From the NCBI GenBank assembly GCA_937884975.1, contig CAKZZS010000079.1:10129-74128 (forward strand): a stretch of DNA of 64,000 nucleotides, in the 5' to 3' direction. Below the pieces are notes generated by a model. It did not search any database. It had not been told where the DNA came from and saw only the letters and a program-made list of their open reading frames with translations. A program made the position numbers and the translations under genes. This document shows positions 7,100 through 16,204 of this stretch, one piece after another (positions within the stretch are counted from its first letter, which is position 1; each line of letters opens with the position of its first letter). Source of the DNA: an uncultured Clostridia bacterium. Lineage in GTDB: Bacteria > Bacillota > Clostridia > Oscillospirales > Acutalibacteraceae.

Positions 7100-8416
7100 T
7101 CATTCTTGTTCATTATCATCAACCGATTCGGGTATGCCCTGCAAATCGGCGCTTTCAATGGATTCAACCGAACGCAGTTTTTTCTGAATTATGCCGCTGC
7201 GGTGGCTCGCCTCATCAATGGTTTTGCCTGCCTCGTCAATTTTCTTTCTCGCCTTTTCAAGAAGAGTTCCGAATTTTTCGTACTGCGATTTCGTAATACC
7301 GAGAAGAGTTCTTATTTCATTTGCCTTTTCGTTTATGGCGACTGTTCTGAAGCCAAGGGCGAGCGAATTCAAAAGCGCGGTAATCGTAGTCGGTCCTGCT
7401 ATCATTATGTTAAGCTCATTGTGAAGCTTTTCGGGAAGTCCCGTCTTTGAGGAAACAATTTCCGCATAAAGTCCTTCTGTCGCAAGGTACATTATTGCAA
7501 ACGGAGTGGTTTTCGGGATATTGATATATTTTGTAATCGTTTTTGCTTCCGAAAGCACCCTTGCTTCAAGCGCCTTTCTTGCCGCTTCAAGAGCGGAAGC
7601 GTCCGCATTGTCGGCAGCCTCGCAAAGTCTTATATAGTCCTCCGTGGGGAATTTTGAGTCAATGGGAAGATATACAAATTCGTCCTTACTCTCACTTGAG
7701 GGGATTCTTACGGCAAATTCAACCCTGTCCGCATTTCCCGAGGTGGCGACGTTTTTATCGTACATTCCGGGAATAGTCTGGTCAAGTATGCCCTCAAGCT
7801 GAACCTCAGCCCATGTTCCCCTTGACTTAACGTTTGAAAGCATACGGTTAAGCGAGGAGACGTTATTCGTAACGCCCGAGGAAAGCTCTTTCATTTCACC
7901 CAGGGATTTATACAGGTTTTCAAGCTGCTCGGAAACGGTTTTAAACGAGCTGTCAAGCCGTTCGTTAAGCGTTTTATTGAGCTTTTCATCAACCGTTTCA
8001 CGCATCTGGTCAAGCTTCTTTTCGTTACTTTCCTGCATTTTTGAAATCGCCTGCTCAATGGATTTCGTCTGCTTCTCATTAAGCTCGATATTGCTGTTTT
8101 TAATTGCGTTGAGCGACTGATTCATAGCCTCGGTCATTTTAAGCGATGACTCATAATTTGACCTTGTCATTTCGCTTATTTTTTCACCCGTCTGCGCAAG
8201 CGTGCGCGAAGTTTCTTCCTTTAACCCCTGCTGAAACTGATTTGTATCAAGTCGGCTTCTGGAAAACTCGTCTGCAATATTTTTCTGAATATCGTTAAGC
8301 TTTTGCGTGACGGCGTCATTTTCGCCCTTTTTATTGACCTTTAAAAGAATGGCAACGGATATAAAGAGAATGACAACCGACGCGATGAAGGTTGCAATAA
8401 TAACATAATCGGGCAT
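7100..8416 (-). CDS. rmuC: DNA recombination protein RmuC
   Basis: A 438-residue protein with a membrane anchor at residues 5-25 (IIATFIASVVILFISVAILL), a long coiled coil at about 30-200 and the RmuC nuclease-like domain at about 200-400 (SRGTWAEVQLEGILDQTIPG, YLPIDSKFPTEDY, AIMYLATEGLYAEI, ITALLNSLALGFRT). RmuC limits inversion and recombination at short inverted repeats in E. coli. The length and domain order fit the family. The ATG is preceded by GGAGGG. It is a single-gene unit ending at the terminator at 7028-7064. Confidence 0.92.
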   Translation of the reverse strand: MPDYVIIATFIASVVILFISVAILLKVNKKGENDAVTQKLNDIQKNIADEFSRSRLDTNQFQQGLKEETSRTLAQTGEKISEMTRSNYESSLKMTEAMNQSLNAIKNSNIELNEKQTKSIEQAISKMQESNEKKLDQMRETVDEKLNKTLNERLDSSFKTVSEQLENLYKSLGEMKELSSGVTNNVSSLNRMLSNVKSRGTWAEVQLEGILDQTIPGMYDKNVATSGNADRVEFAVRIPSSESKDEFVYLPIDSKFPTEDYIRLCEAADNADASALEAARKALEARVLSEAKTITKYINIPKTTPFAIMYLATEGLYAEIVSSKTGLPEKLHNELNIMIAGPTTITALLNSLALGFRTVAINEKANEIRTLLGITKSQYEKFGTLLEKARKKIDEAGKTIDEASHRSGIIQKKLRSVESIESADLQGIPESVDDNEQE

Positions 8417-8548
8417 AGTTTTCCCTCCAAAAGAATTATTGATATATATTTTAGCACAATTTTAGCATAAAGTGTGAGTCATTTTAAGTACAAACGGAGA
8501 ATTTTTTATAATTTTCCTGAATTTGTGGTAAAAAACGTCGTTTTTTGG

Positions 8549-8554
8549 TATACT
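8549..8554 (+). promoter_or_regulatory. Candidate -10 box of the lipoprotein operon
   Basis: TATACT lies 32 bases before the ATG at 8587. No convincing -35 box is visible at 16-18 bases upstream, so this is a weak call. Confidence 0.3.
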
Positions 8555-8586
8555 TATAGCGAAAAAAATTGTAGGGACGGATGGAT

Positions 8587-10212
8587 ATGAAGAAAATTCT
8601 TTCCGTAATTATTGCTATATCTGTTATAATTGCTGTTTTTTCGAGTTGCTCGGGCAAAAGTAAAAACGGCGAAACATTTATTATGCCCGTTTCCTCAACT
8701 CCTGAAAGCCTTGACCCGCAGATAGCTTCAAGCGATGTTGAAAGACTTATTATTGCCAATTGCTTTGAAGGGCTTTTCAGGCTTTCTTCCGACGGCAAAC
8801 CCGAAAACGGAGTTGCAACGTCTTACACGGTTTCTCCCGACGGGCTTACCTACACCTTTAAATTAAGAGAGGATTCGAAATGGCACGTCCTTTCCGGATA
8901 CGAAAAAATACTCGGAGAGGATTTTGAAAAGAAATACGATTTCCGCGTGACGGCAAAGGATTTTGTCTTTGCTTTCAGGCGAGCCGTTGACAGTAAAACC
9001 GCGTCAAATCAGGCGGCTAATCTATTTTCAATTAAAAACGCAAGAAACATAAATCTCAATAACACCTCTCCCTCCGCTCTCGGGGTCAGGGCAATTGATG
9101 ATTTTACGCTTGAAATAACTCTCGACTACCCCGATTCTAACCTTTTATACAACCTGACGAGTGAAGCGGCTATGCCCTGTAACGAGGCTTTCTGGAACGC
9201 GACAAAGGGAAAATACGGGTTGAGCGTGACTTACACGCTTTGTAACGGTCCGTTTTATCTTTCCGAATGGAATGACGATCAAAATGTCAGGATGACCAGA
9301 AATGACGATTATTCGGGCGAAAACGAGGTAAAGCCGTATTCGGTAAGGCTTATTGTAAATAACGACGAAGAAGATATAAAGGAAAAAGTTCTTTCTGCAA
9401 CATATGACGCAGCGTTTTTAAGCGACGCGCAGTTAAAGGACGCCGACGTTTCCCTTATTACGAAAATGCCGTTTGAAAACACAGTTTGCTCTCTTATATT
9501 CAACTGCTCGGACACCTACTTTTCATCTCTTAAAATAAGAAAAGCCGTTTGTCTTTGCTCCGGGATGGACACAAACACTCTTCCCGTGAATATTTCTTCA
9601 CTCGCAAGCGGCATTGTTCCGCCCTTCTGCACCTTTTCGGGTGAAAACTACCGCGTGGCGGCAGGAAAGGCAAATCTTACCGAATATAACGAGAAAAACG
9701 CAAAAAAATATTTCGAAAAGGGACTCAAAGAAATTGAGGCGGACTCGGTTAAATTCAACGTGCTTTGCTCCGAAGAGTACGAGGAAACCATCAGAACGCT
9801 TATTCAGTCCTGGCAAAAGGTACTCGGCATTAAGCTTGTTGCGTCTGTTGACGTAAGGGAAACGAATGAACTTAAAAATCTTGTAAGAAACGGCGAATAC
9901 TCGCTTGCGTTTTATCCCCTTGAAGCAACCGAACAGGACGCAAAAAATTTCCTTTTCTCTTTTTCCACTCTTTCGGGCAATAATTTACTTAATTTCAGCG
10001 ATAAAAAATATGATTCGCTTCTCAACGCCGCGGCTGAAAAATCAACCGCCTCGGCGCTTGCTGAATGCGAAAACTATCTGCTCGACAATGCGGTAATTTA
10101 TCCCGTTTTTAATTCCAACAGTTATTTCGTTACCGCCGCTGACAGCGAGGGAATATATTTCCGTTCAAATAAGCATAACGTATTTTTCATAAACGCCGAA
10201 AGGAAAAAATAA
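8587..10212 (+). CDS. Extracellular solute-binding lipoprotein, family 5 (peptide/oligopeptide type)
   Basis: A 541-residue SBP_bac_5 protein. The signal peptide MKKILSVIIAISVIIAVFSSC ends in a lipobox with Cys21, so the mature protein is lipid-anchored on the outer face of the membrane. Family features include PESLDPQIAS, ANCFEGLFRLSSDGKPENGVA and TFKLREDSKWH. The ATG at 8587 has AGGGA at 8 bases; the ATG at 8581 is too close to it. The neighbours are VanZ and DUF1015, with no permease genes, so this is an orphan binding protein distinct from the OppA encoded at 53-55 kb. Confidence 0.88.
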   Translation: MKKILSVIIAISVIIAVFSSCSGKSKNGETFIMPVSSTPESLDPQIASSDVERLIIANCFEGLFRLSSDGKPENGVATSYTVSPDGLTYTFKLREDSKWHVLSGYEKILGEDFEKKYDFRVTAKDFVFAFRRAVDSKTASNQAANLFSIKNARNINLNNTSPSALGVRAIDDFTLEITLDYPDSNLLYNLTSEAAMPCNEAFWNATKGKYGLSVTYTLCNGPFYLSEWNDDQNVRMTRNDDYSGENEVKPYSVRLIVNNDEEDIKEKVLSATYDAAFLSDAQLKDADVSLITKMPFENTVCSLIFNCSDTYFSSLKIRKAVCLCSGMDTNTLPVNISSLASGIVPPFCTFSGENYRVAAGKANLTEYNEKNAKKYFEKGLKEIEADSVKFNVLCSEEYEETIRTLIQSWQKVLGIKLVASVDVRETNELKNLVRNGEYSLAFYPLEATEQDAKNFLFSFSTLSGNNLLNFSDKKYDSLLNAAAEKSTASALAECENYLLDNAVIYPVFNSNSYFVTAADSEGIYFRSNKHNVFFINAERKK

Positions 10213-10691
10213 TGTCAAAAACAAGAAAAGTCCTTGCCGTTTTGTCACTTATTGCGGCTCTCGCGCTTATGTGCGTTATCTTTTATCTTTCAAATCAGCC
10301 TGCGCAAGAAAGCAATATGCTTTCCGACTCGGTTATTGAACAGATTTATTCTCTTAACGGTTTGCTCGTTCCCGTACTTATCATAAGAAAAGCGGCGCAT
10401 ATGTGCGAATACGCTTTGCTTTCATTTCTGTTTTCAAATTCGTTTTATCTGCTGAAAAAGAAAAAGTGGCAAATAATATCCTTTATTTTAACTTTTCTTT
10501 ACGCCTGCTCGGATGAAATTCACCAGCTTTTCATTCCCGGCAGAGCAGGTATGATAATTGACGTTTTAATCGATTCGTCAGGCGCTCTTCTCGGCTTGGC
10601 AGCATATTTTATTTTAATAAAAATCATAATTAAAGTCAGGAGTAAAAAAGATGTCCGTAATCCGTCCGTTCAAAGCAATAAGACCGACTAA
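10212..10691 (+). CDS. VanZ family membrane protein
   Basis: A 159-residue protein with about four membrane segments and the VanZ signature: FYLSNQPAQES after the first helix, RKAAHMCEYALLSFLF, and CSDEIHQLFIPGRAGMIIDVLIDSSGALLG. VanZ-like proteins are small integral membrane proteins; the founding member gives low-level teicoplanin resistance by an unknown mechanism. The start codon overlaps the stop of the lipoprotein gene (TAATG), and the 3' end overlaps the next gene by 41 bases, so the three are translationally coupled. Confidence 0.88.
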   Translation: MSKTRKVLAVLSLIAALALMCVIFYLSNQPAQESNMLSDSVIEQIYSLNGLLVPVLIIRKAAHMCEYALLSFLFSNSFYLLKKKKWQIISFILTFLYACSDEIHQLFIPGRAGMIIDVLIDSSGALLGLAAYFILIKIIIKVRSKKDVRNPSVQSNKTD

Positions 10692-11892
10692 AGACAAGGC
10701 TTCCTCAGTCGCCGCCCTCCCCTATGACGTTATGTCAAGCGAGGAGGCAAGAGAAATGGTAAAGGGAAAGCCCTACTCATTTCTTCACGTTGACAGGGGT
10801 GAAATTGACCTGCCTGTCGGTACAGATATGTATTCAGACGAGGTTTATAACAAGGCGAAGGAAAACCTTGAAAAGCTCATTAAGAACAGAATTCTTGTTC
10901 AGGATGAAAAGCCGTGCCTTTACATTTACCGCCAGATTTGGAATAACAGAGCGCAGACGGGTCTTGTTGCGTGCGCGTCGGTTGACGACTATATCAACAA
11001 CGTAATCAAAAAGCACGAAAAGACGAGAGCCGACAAGGAACAGGACCGTATAAACCACGTTGATACGCTTGACGCAAATACGGGTCCTATTTTCTTAACC
11101 TACAGACCTAATCAGAATGTAAGAAGTATTATTTCGGACTGGATTTCGTCTCACGATACGGCGTGCGATTTTGTTTCGGGCGAGGTTAAGCAGACGGTCT
11201 GGGTAATAGACGACGAAAAGACAATTGAAAAAATAACGGATTTATTTAAAAATATTCCCGACCTTTACATAGCGGACGGCCATCACCGCTGCGCTTCGGC
11301 GGTTCGCGTTGCCGAAATAAGAAGAAAGGATAACCCCGACTATACGGGCGAAGAGGAATTCAATTTCTTCCTGTCCGTCCTTTTCCCGAGTGATGAGCTT
11401 AAAATAATGGACTATAACCGCGTTATAAAGGACCTCAATTCGCTTTCGAAAGAGGAATTTCTTAATAAGATTAAAGAAAATTTTGAAATTGAAGAAATGG
11501 GCAAAGAGGCATACCGTCCCGTCTGTCAGCACAATTTCGGAATGCTTATTGAAAACGAATGGTATTCGCTTACCGCCAAAAAGGAAACCTTTGACGAAAA
11601 TGACGCGGTTGAAAGCCTTGACGTTTCAATTTTACAGAATAACCTCATTTCACCCGTGCTCGGAATCGAAAACCCGAAAACCGATTCGCGAATTGATTTT
11701 ATCGGCGGAATAAGAGGTCTTTCCGAGCTTGAAAAAAGAGTTAAGAACGGCTGGGCAGTTGCGTTTTCGATGTATCCAACCTCACTTGCGGAGCTTATGA
11801 GAATTGCGGACGAAAATTTCCTTATGCCGCCTAAATCAACCTGGTTCGAACCGAAATTATTAAGCGGACTTTTTATTCATAAATTATCATAA
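10651..11892 (+). CDS. DUF1015 family protein
   Basis: A 413-residue soluble protein of the DUF1015 family, recognisable from the start SVIRPFKAIRPTKDKAS...LPYDVMSSEEAR and from the conserved DGHHRCASA motif near residue 209. The family is widespread in anaerobes; its biochemical activity is not established, though it is often found near serine or hydroxypyruvate metabolism. AGGAG precedes the ATG by 8 bases inside the VanZ frame. It is followed 15 bases later by a PHP phosphatase in the same operon. Confidence 0.88.
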   Translation: MSVIRPFKAIRPTKDKASSVAALPYDVMSSEEAREMVKGKPYSFLHVDRGEIDLPVGTDMYSDEVYNKAKENLEKLIKNRILVQDEKPCLYIYRQIWNNRAQTGLVACASVDDYINNVIKKHEKTRADKEQDRINHVDTLDANTGPIFLTYRPNQNVRSIISDWISSHDTACDFVSGEVKQTVWVIDDEKTIEKITDLFKNIPDLYIADGHHRCASAVRVAEIRRKDNPDYTGEEEFNFFLSVLFPSDELKIMDYNRVIKDLNSLSKEEFLNKIKENFEIEEMGKEAYRPVCQHNFGMLIENEWYSLTAKKETFDENDAVESLDVSILQNNLISPVLGIENPKTDSRIDFIGGIRGLSELEKRVKNGWAVAFSMYPTSLAELMRIADENFLMPPKSTWFEPKLLSGLFIHKLS

Positions 11893-11907
11893 AAAGAGAT
11901 GAAGAAA

Positions 11908-12675
11908 ATGAAAAACTTTCACACTCATACCACCCGTTGCGGTCACGCGCACGGCAAGGATGAAAAATACGTTGAAAAGGCGATAAAAAACGGTTTTTCC
12001 GCTCTCGGCTTTTCCGACCACTCCCCTATGGTTTTTTCTCCCGAAAGCCACAAATCGTCCTTTCGCATTCCGCTTGAAAAGACCGAGGACTACGTCAGCT
12101 CAATAAATTCCTTAAAAGAAAAATACGCTTCCGACATTAAAATATACCTCGGCTACGAGATGGAATACTACCCAAAATATTTTAATCAGACTATCGACTA
12201 CCTTGAGCAGTTCGGTTTTGATTACCTGATTTTAGGTCAGCATTTTACCTCAAACGAATGTGACGAAAAGGCGGTTTACTCCGCAGGCGGAACAAATAAC
12301 CCATACGACTTTGACAGCTATATTGAACAGACGCTTGAGGGTTTACAAACGGGAAGATACCTTTATATTGCCCACCCGGACGTATTCAAGTTTACGGGCA
12401 GTGACGAAGAATATATCAAAAGAGCAGAATACTTTATAAAGGAATTAAAAAAGCTCGGCTATCCGCTGGAATTCAACCTGCTCGGCTTTGCGGATAAGAG
12501 AAACTATCCCGACAGCCGCTTCTGGGAAATCGTCGCAAAAGAGGGAAACGACGTTGTAATAGGCTTTGACGCGCACGAACCGTCGGTTTTAAGCGATATG
12601 AAGACCTTTGAAAAAGCAAAGGAATACCTCAATTCACTTGGCATTGAACCGATGAATGATAAAATTGAAATATGA
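11908..12675 (+). CDS. PHP-domain phosphatase, histidinol-phosphatase (HisK/HisJ) family
   Basis: A 255-residue PHP-superfamily metallophosphoesterase. Metal ligands are visible in order: NFHTHTTRCGHAHG, GFSDHSP, GYEMEYYP, LGQHF, YIAHPDVFKF and GFDAHEPS. Members of this family dephosphorylate L-histidinol phosphate, but others act on different phosphoesters. No other his gene lies nearby, so the histidine role is uncertain. I chose the ATG at 11908 (MKNFHTHT) because the ATG at 11899 directly abuts the ribosome-binding site. Last gene of the operon. Confidence 0.85.
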   Translation: MKNFHTHTTRCGHAHGKDEKYVEKAIKNGFSALGFSDHSPMVFSPESHKSSFRIPLEKTEDYVSSINSLKEKYASDIKIYLGYEMEYYPKYFNQTIDYLEQFGFDYLILGQHFTSNECDEKAVYSAGGTNNPYDFDSYIEQTLEGLQTGRYLYIAHPDVFKFTGSDEEYIKRAEYFIKELKKLGYPLEFNLLGFADKRNYPDSRFWEIVAKEGNDVVIGFDAHEPSVLSDMKTFEKAKEYLNSLGIEPMNDKIEI

Positions 12676-12684
12676 TAAAAAATT

Positions 12685-12709
12685 CGCCTCCCTTTAGTTA
12701 AGGGAGGCG
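12685..12709. terminator. Bidirectional terminator
   Basis: CGCCTCCCTT-tagtt-AAGGGAGGCG with a T-rich tail on the plus side and an A-rich flank, between converging PHP phosphatase and lacZ genes. Confidence 0.85.
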
Positions 12710-12724
12710 TTTCTTGTTTGCCGT

Positions 12725-15700
12725 TTATCCTTTCCTCTCAATTGTGAAAGAATAAGCGTATTTTTTATTCGGATGGACGATGTAAGGCTCTCTTACCTTT
12801 GCGTCACCGGGCATATCGCCGCCGACGCCCATCTGGATAAGGTCAAAATTGAAGGTCGTAATATCCGAATGCTTCAATTCGTGGATATGAGTTGCCGCCT
12901 CAAGCTCGTTCTGGGTATAATGCCAAGCGCTGAACATAAGCGGAGTGTCTGAAGGCGCAGTAAACTTAAGTCCCCTGCCGTCCTTATCGGTAACCTCAAC
13001 ATACCTTACGTCGGTTCTGTTACCGTTTTCCTGCGGACGCATATAGTGATGCTCAAGCTCGTCAACGCTCATTTCCCATACGTCAATTTTACCGCCGGTC
13101 TTTCTGTCGGGATAGGTCTCCTGCGGTCCTCTGCCGTACCACTTGACCTTGTCAAGCTCGGAAATAAGTCCCATCTGCGTACCAAAGCGCAAAAGAACGG
13201 CTTTGGGCGTACCCTCGTGGTAAACCTTAATCTTTCCGTCGGGATAAACGGTTATATCGCTCTTAACGCCCGTAAACTGCATTACAGTCCAGTCAACGTG
13301 AACAATTATTTCACCGTCCGCACCCTGCTCAACGCCTGAAACGACGCCCTTTAAGGTATCAGTTGCCTTTTTCCACTTATAGTAGGGATGATGCGGAATA
13401 AGGAACGGAATAAAGTTTGTTGTGGAAAGGTCGTTATCAGTAACTGCCCTGAAATAATTGGGTTTAACGGGAGTTTTAATATATTCCTTGCCGTCATATT
13501 CAATTGAGGAAATTTTGCCGTCAATAACTCTTACTGCAAAATCTTTACCGGTGACGGTAACCTTGTTTCCCTCGAACGAATAGTCAAGTTTACCGAGCGC
13601 CTTTTCATTGATCGAAGGCATTTTCTTAATAATGAACTGGTCAAACGCCTGCTCGTAGCCCTTTTCGCAGAAACGTCTTTCCTCCTTCTGAATAAAGGAG
13701 ACGATAAGCACGCATTCCTTTTCGGGAAGAGAGGAGTCGTCATAAGGAATAACCGTTTCAACGGTTGACTGCGCAGGAACGTCAATGTCGAGCTTACCCG
13801 ACTGAAGCGTTTCACCCTCAGCTTTAAGAACCCAGACAATGTCAAAATCGGAAAGGTCGGTAAACAGGTGCTTATTCGTAATCGAATAAAGCTTCTTCTC
13901 CCTGTCAACCTCCTTGACCTTCATTTCGGCATAAACCTTTTTAACCTCATAAGCGGACGGATGAAGCTTTCTGTCGGCGGAAATTATACCGTTTGCGCAG
14001 AAATAGGTGTTACTGCCCGTTATTGCGGTGGTATTTGGAAGCTGCATCGGACGGCGCGGCTCGTTCTTTTCGAAATCCGTGCCGTAAAGCCAATGGTCTC
14101 CGTCAGGAGCTTTATAACGGAGCGACTGGTCAACAAAGTCCCAGATAAAGCCGCCAAACATATTGTCATACTTTTCAAAGTCGTCCATATACTCCTGGAA
14201 ATTTCCGAGACTGTTTTCCATTGCGTGAGCGTACTCGCAAAGGATAACGGGCTTCGTGTACCATTCCTTTTTAATCGGCTTTGAGTCAGCTGCAAGAGCG
14301 TTTGCGACATTATCGTAAAGTGAAATCGTGACCTCTTCGCGGTTTCCGAGCTTTGTCATAAGGTCGCCCATTGGGTACATTCTTGAAATGACGTCGCTTT
14401 TTGTGAAATCGAAATCGCCCTCATAGTGGAACTGACGGGTCGTGTCAAGCTTCAAAGCCGCCTGCTTCATCTTAAGGAAATTGTCTCCGTCGCCCGCCTC
14501 ATTACCGAGGGACCACATAAAGATACACGCGTGGTTTCTGTCGCGAAGGACCATTCTTTCCATCCTGTCAACAACAGGTTCGGTCCATACCGGATTACTT
14601 CCGGGAACGCCCTTACGGCGTACACCGTGAGTTTCCATATCACATTCGTCCATAATGTAGAAGCCGTATTCGTCGCACAAATCGTAGAAGAACGGGTCAT
14701 CGGGATAGTGCGAGGTACGAATAGCGTTTATATTACAGCGCTTCATAATATTGAAATCCTGGAAATAGCGCTCTCTGGGAACTGCCCAACCGTGGTCAGG
14801 GTCAAAATCGTGACGGTTAATTCCCCTTAACATCATAGGCTGACCGTTAAACAGAAGCTTTTCACCGATTATTTCAACCTTTTTAAAGCCGAAGCGAATT
14901 GACTTATAGGAAACCGCCTTGCCGTCAACCTTAAGCTCAATTACAAGAGTGTAAAGGTTGGGCGTTTCAGCAGTCCACTTGTCGGGGTTTTCAATAAACT
15001 TACTGATATTAAGTACTGCCTTTTCGCCGATTTTTTCAGCCGATGCAGAGCCGAGCTCGGTCTTTTCGCCGTTTCTCTCTATATAAGCGGAAACCTCAAT
15101 ATTCTTCTTTTCTCCGCTGTAGTTTTTAACCGTAACCTCAAGGTCGGTGTCGGAATTAACATATTCGGCGTCAAGGTCGGTTGTAATGAAGAAATCACGT
15201 ATACAGGTTTTCGGTTCGGCATAAAGATAAACCTCACGGTAAATGCCGCAGAGAAGCCACATATCCTGGTCCTCGAGATACTGGGCGTCCGAATAGCGGT
15301 AGCACTTTACGGAAACCTGGTTTTTACCCTTTGTCACAAAGGGCGTAACGTCGAATTCGTGGGGTGTCATTGAGCCTTGGGAATAGCCGACATATTTACC
15401 GTTTACATAAACCTCAATAGCGCTCTTTGCCGCGCCGAAATGCAAAAACAGCTCCTTGTCCTCAAAGTTTTCGGGCAAGGTGAAGGTACGGCGGTAAATG
15501 CCTATCTCCTGCATATTATGGTCAATCGACGGAATCTTTCCCTTCTGGCGGCTGATAGCGCGACAGTAGGTGGAGGCATAGTAGTACGGGAACGAGCCTG
15601 TCTTTTCCGTCTGCCAAACGGACGGAACGGCAATCGTACGCCACTTGCTGTCGTCAAAATCCGCCTTATAAAAATCGGCAGGACAGTTGTCAAGTCCCAT

Positions 15701-15865
15701 CTGCCAATAGAACTTCCAGTCGCCGTTAAGAGTCTTTTTAAAGGGTGACTCGTTTCTTGCGGCGGCGTCCGAAGCGTTTTCGTAATGAAGCGCCAGAACG
15801 TGGCCGTCCTCCTTATTGCGTTTGATTACTGCAGGGTTTTCCCAGTCGAATTTTACTTTTCCCAT
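12725..15865 (-). CDS. lacZ: Beta-galactosidase, glycoside hydrolase family 2
   Basis: A 1046-residue LacZ-type enzyme. It has the sugar-binding jelly-roll domain (about 35-220, including WRTIAVPSVWQ and RYSDAQYLEDQDMWLLCGIYREVYL), an Ig-like domain (about 222-330), the TIM barrel (about 332-620) and the C-terminal Bgal_small_N domain (about 770-1040, with VKWYGRGPQETYPDR). The acid/base is Glu456 in SLGNEAGDG and the nucleophile Glu544 in CEYAHAMENSLGN. There is no signal peptide, so hydrolysis is cytoplasmic. It is a single-gene unit with its own promoter and shares a leader motif with the GH43-like operon. No lactose permease is adjacent. Confidence 0.93.
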   Translation of the reverse strand: MGKVKFDWENPAVIKRNKEDGHVLALHYENASDAAARNESPFKKTLNGDWKFYWQMGLDNCPADFYKADFDDSKWRTIAVPSVWQTEKTGSFPYYYASTYCRAISRQKGKIPSIDHNMQEIGIYRRTFTLPENFEDKELFLHFGAAKSAIEVYVNGKYVGYSQGSMTPHEFDVTPFVTKGKNQVSVKCYRYSDAQYLEDQDMWLLCGIYREVYLYAEPKTCIRDFFITTDLDAEYVNSDTDLEVTVKNYSGEKKNIEVSAYIERNGEKTELGSASAEKIGEKAVLNISKFIENPDKWTAETPNLYTLVIELKVDGKAVSYKSIRFGFKKVEIIGEKLLFNGQPMMLRGINRHDFDPDHGWAVPRERYFQDFNIMKRCNINAIRTSHYPDDPFFYDLCDEYGFYIMDECDMETHGVRRKGVPGSNPVWTEPVVDRMERMVLRDRNHACIFMWSLGNEAGDGDNFLKMKQAALKLDTTRQFHYEGDFDFTKSDVISRMYPMGDLMTKLGNREEVTISLYDNVANALAADSKPIKKEWYTKPVILCEYAHAMENSLGNFQEYMDDFEKYDNMFGGFIWDFVDQSLRYKAPDGDHWLYGTDFEKNEPRRPMQLPNTTAITGSNTYFCANGIISADRKLHPSAYEVKKVYAEMKVKEVDREKKLYSITNKHLFTDLSDFDIVWVLKAEGETLQSGKLDIDVPAQSTVETVIPYDDSSLPEKECVLIVSFIQKEERRFCEKGYEQAFDQFIIKKMPSINEKALGKLDYSFEGNKVTVTGKDFAVRVIDGKISSIEYDGKEYIKTPVKPNYFRAVTDNDLSTTNFIPFLIPHHPYYKWKKATDTLKGVVSGVEQGADGEIIVHVDWTVMQFTGVKSDITVYPDGKIKVYHEGTPKAVLLRFGTQMGLISELDKVKWYGRGPQETYPDRKTGGKIDVWEMSVDELEHHYMRPQENGNRTDVRYVEVTDKDGRGLKFTAPSDTPLMFSAWHYTQNELEAATHIHELKHSDITTFNFDLIQMGVGGDMPGDAKVREPYIVHPNKKYAYSFTIERKG

Positions 15866-15876
15866 TTTTTCACCGA

Positions 15877-15892
15877 TCCTTTACGGTAGTAT
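15877..15892 (-). promoter_or_regulatory. Operator-like leader motif shared with the GH43-like operon
   Basis: Minus strand ATACTACCGTAAAGGA lies just after the lacZ -10 box and includes the ribosome-binding site. The same sequence with one change occurs at 21639-21654, in the same place relative to another glycosidase gene. Confidence 0.5.
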
Positions 15893-15902
15893 TATCCTTT
15901 TA

Positions 15903-15931
15903 ATTATACAATATAAATCCTTAATAAGCAA
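15903..15931 (-). promoter_or_regulatory. SigA-type promoter of lacZ
   Basis: Minus strand TTGCTT (15926-15931), 17-base spacer, TATAAT (15903-15908). Confidence 0.7.
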
Positions 15932-16001
15932 ATAATATTTTTATTTCTTTTCATTCACCTCAACGCCTGTCACAAATAAAAGATTTTTATCTGAAAATCG
16001 G

Positions 16002-16030
16002 TTGACAAAAAAAGAAAAAAAGTTCATAAT
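16002..16030 (+). promoter_or_regulatory. SigA-type promoter of the mgtE leader
   Basis: TTGACA (16002-16007), 17-base spacer, CATAAT (16025-16030). Transcription would begin near 16037, giving a leader of about 170 bases before mgtE. Confidence 0.75.
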
Positions 16031-16070
16031 AAACGGGCTTATTACTAAAAAATAATGTGAGGTGAAAATA

Positions 16071-16163
16071 ATGGAATCCGGTAATGGCAACGGTGCGAAA
16101 CCTAAACCCCGAAGTAGAAAAATGGATATTACCGTGATATCCGTTATTTTTTTCTCTGCTTAA
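16071..16163 (+). CDS. Leader peptide upstream of mgtE, 30 codons
   Basis: A 30-codon frame with an excellent ribosome-binding site (GAGGTG at 16059-16064, 6 bases before the ATG). The peptide starts MESGNGNGA, has a basic proline-containing centre (KPKPRSRK) and a hydrophobic end (ITVISVIFF). The second half of the ORF is the terminator hairpin and the arms of a larger inverted repeat, so ribosome position would decide which RNA structure forms. Short Pro- and Arg-containing leader ORFs control Mg2+ transporters in enterobacteria (MgtL); a parallel role here is inference. It does not resemble the M-box consensus. Confidence 0.55.
   Translation: MESGNGNGAKPKPRSRKMDITVISVIFFSA
16079..16153 (+). 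promoter_or_regulatory. Attenuator-like terminator/antiterminator of mgtE
   Basis: A terminator hairpin, AUGGAUAU (16122-16129) with AUAUCCGU (16137-16144), is followed by UAUUUUUUU (16145-16153). Upstream, CGGTAAT (16079-16085) is perfectly complementary to ATTACCG (16128-16134), which covers the end of the 5' arm and the loop. Forming that pairing would break the terminator. A further long-range pairing, GCGAAACC (16095-16102) with GGTTTCGC (16169-16176), extended by AAAC/GTTT and AAGTAGA/TCTGCTT, encloses the terminator. The layout is that of a transcription attenuator responding to ribosome progress or to a ligand. Confidence 0.6.
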
Positions 16164-16204
16164 AGTTTGGTTTCGCCCTATTAAAATAATAGGGAGGGAC
16201 AGAT

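Noticed and set aside
16071..16200. M-box (ykoK) Mg2+ riboswitch before mgtE
   Set aside because: The conserved M-box segments (for example GUUAGGUGAGGCUCCUAUA near the 5' side and the GAUGCUUGUCCUAUGCC side) are not found; only position upstream of mgtE fits.
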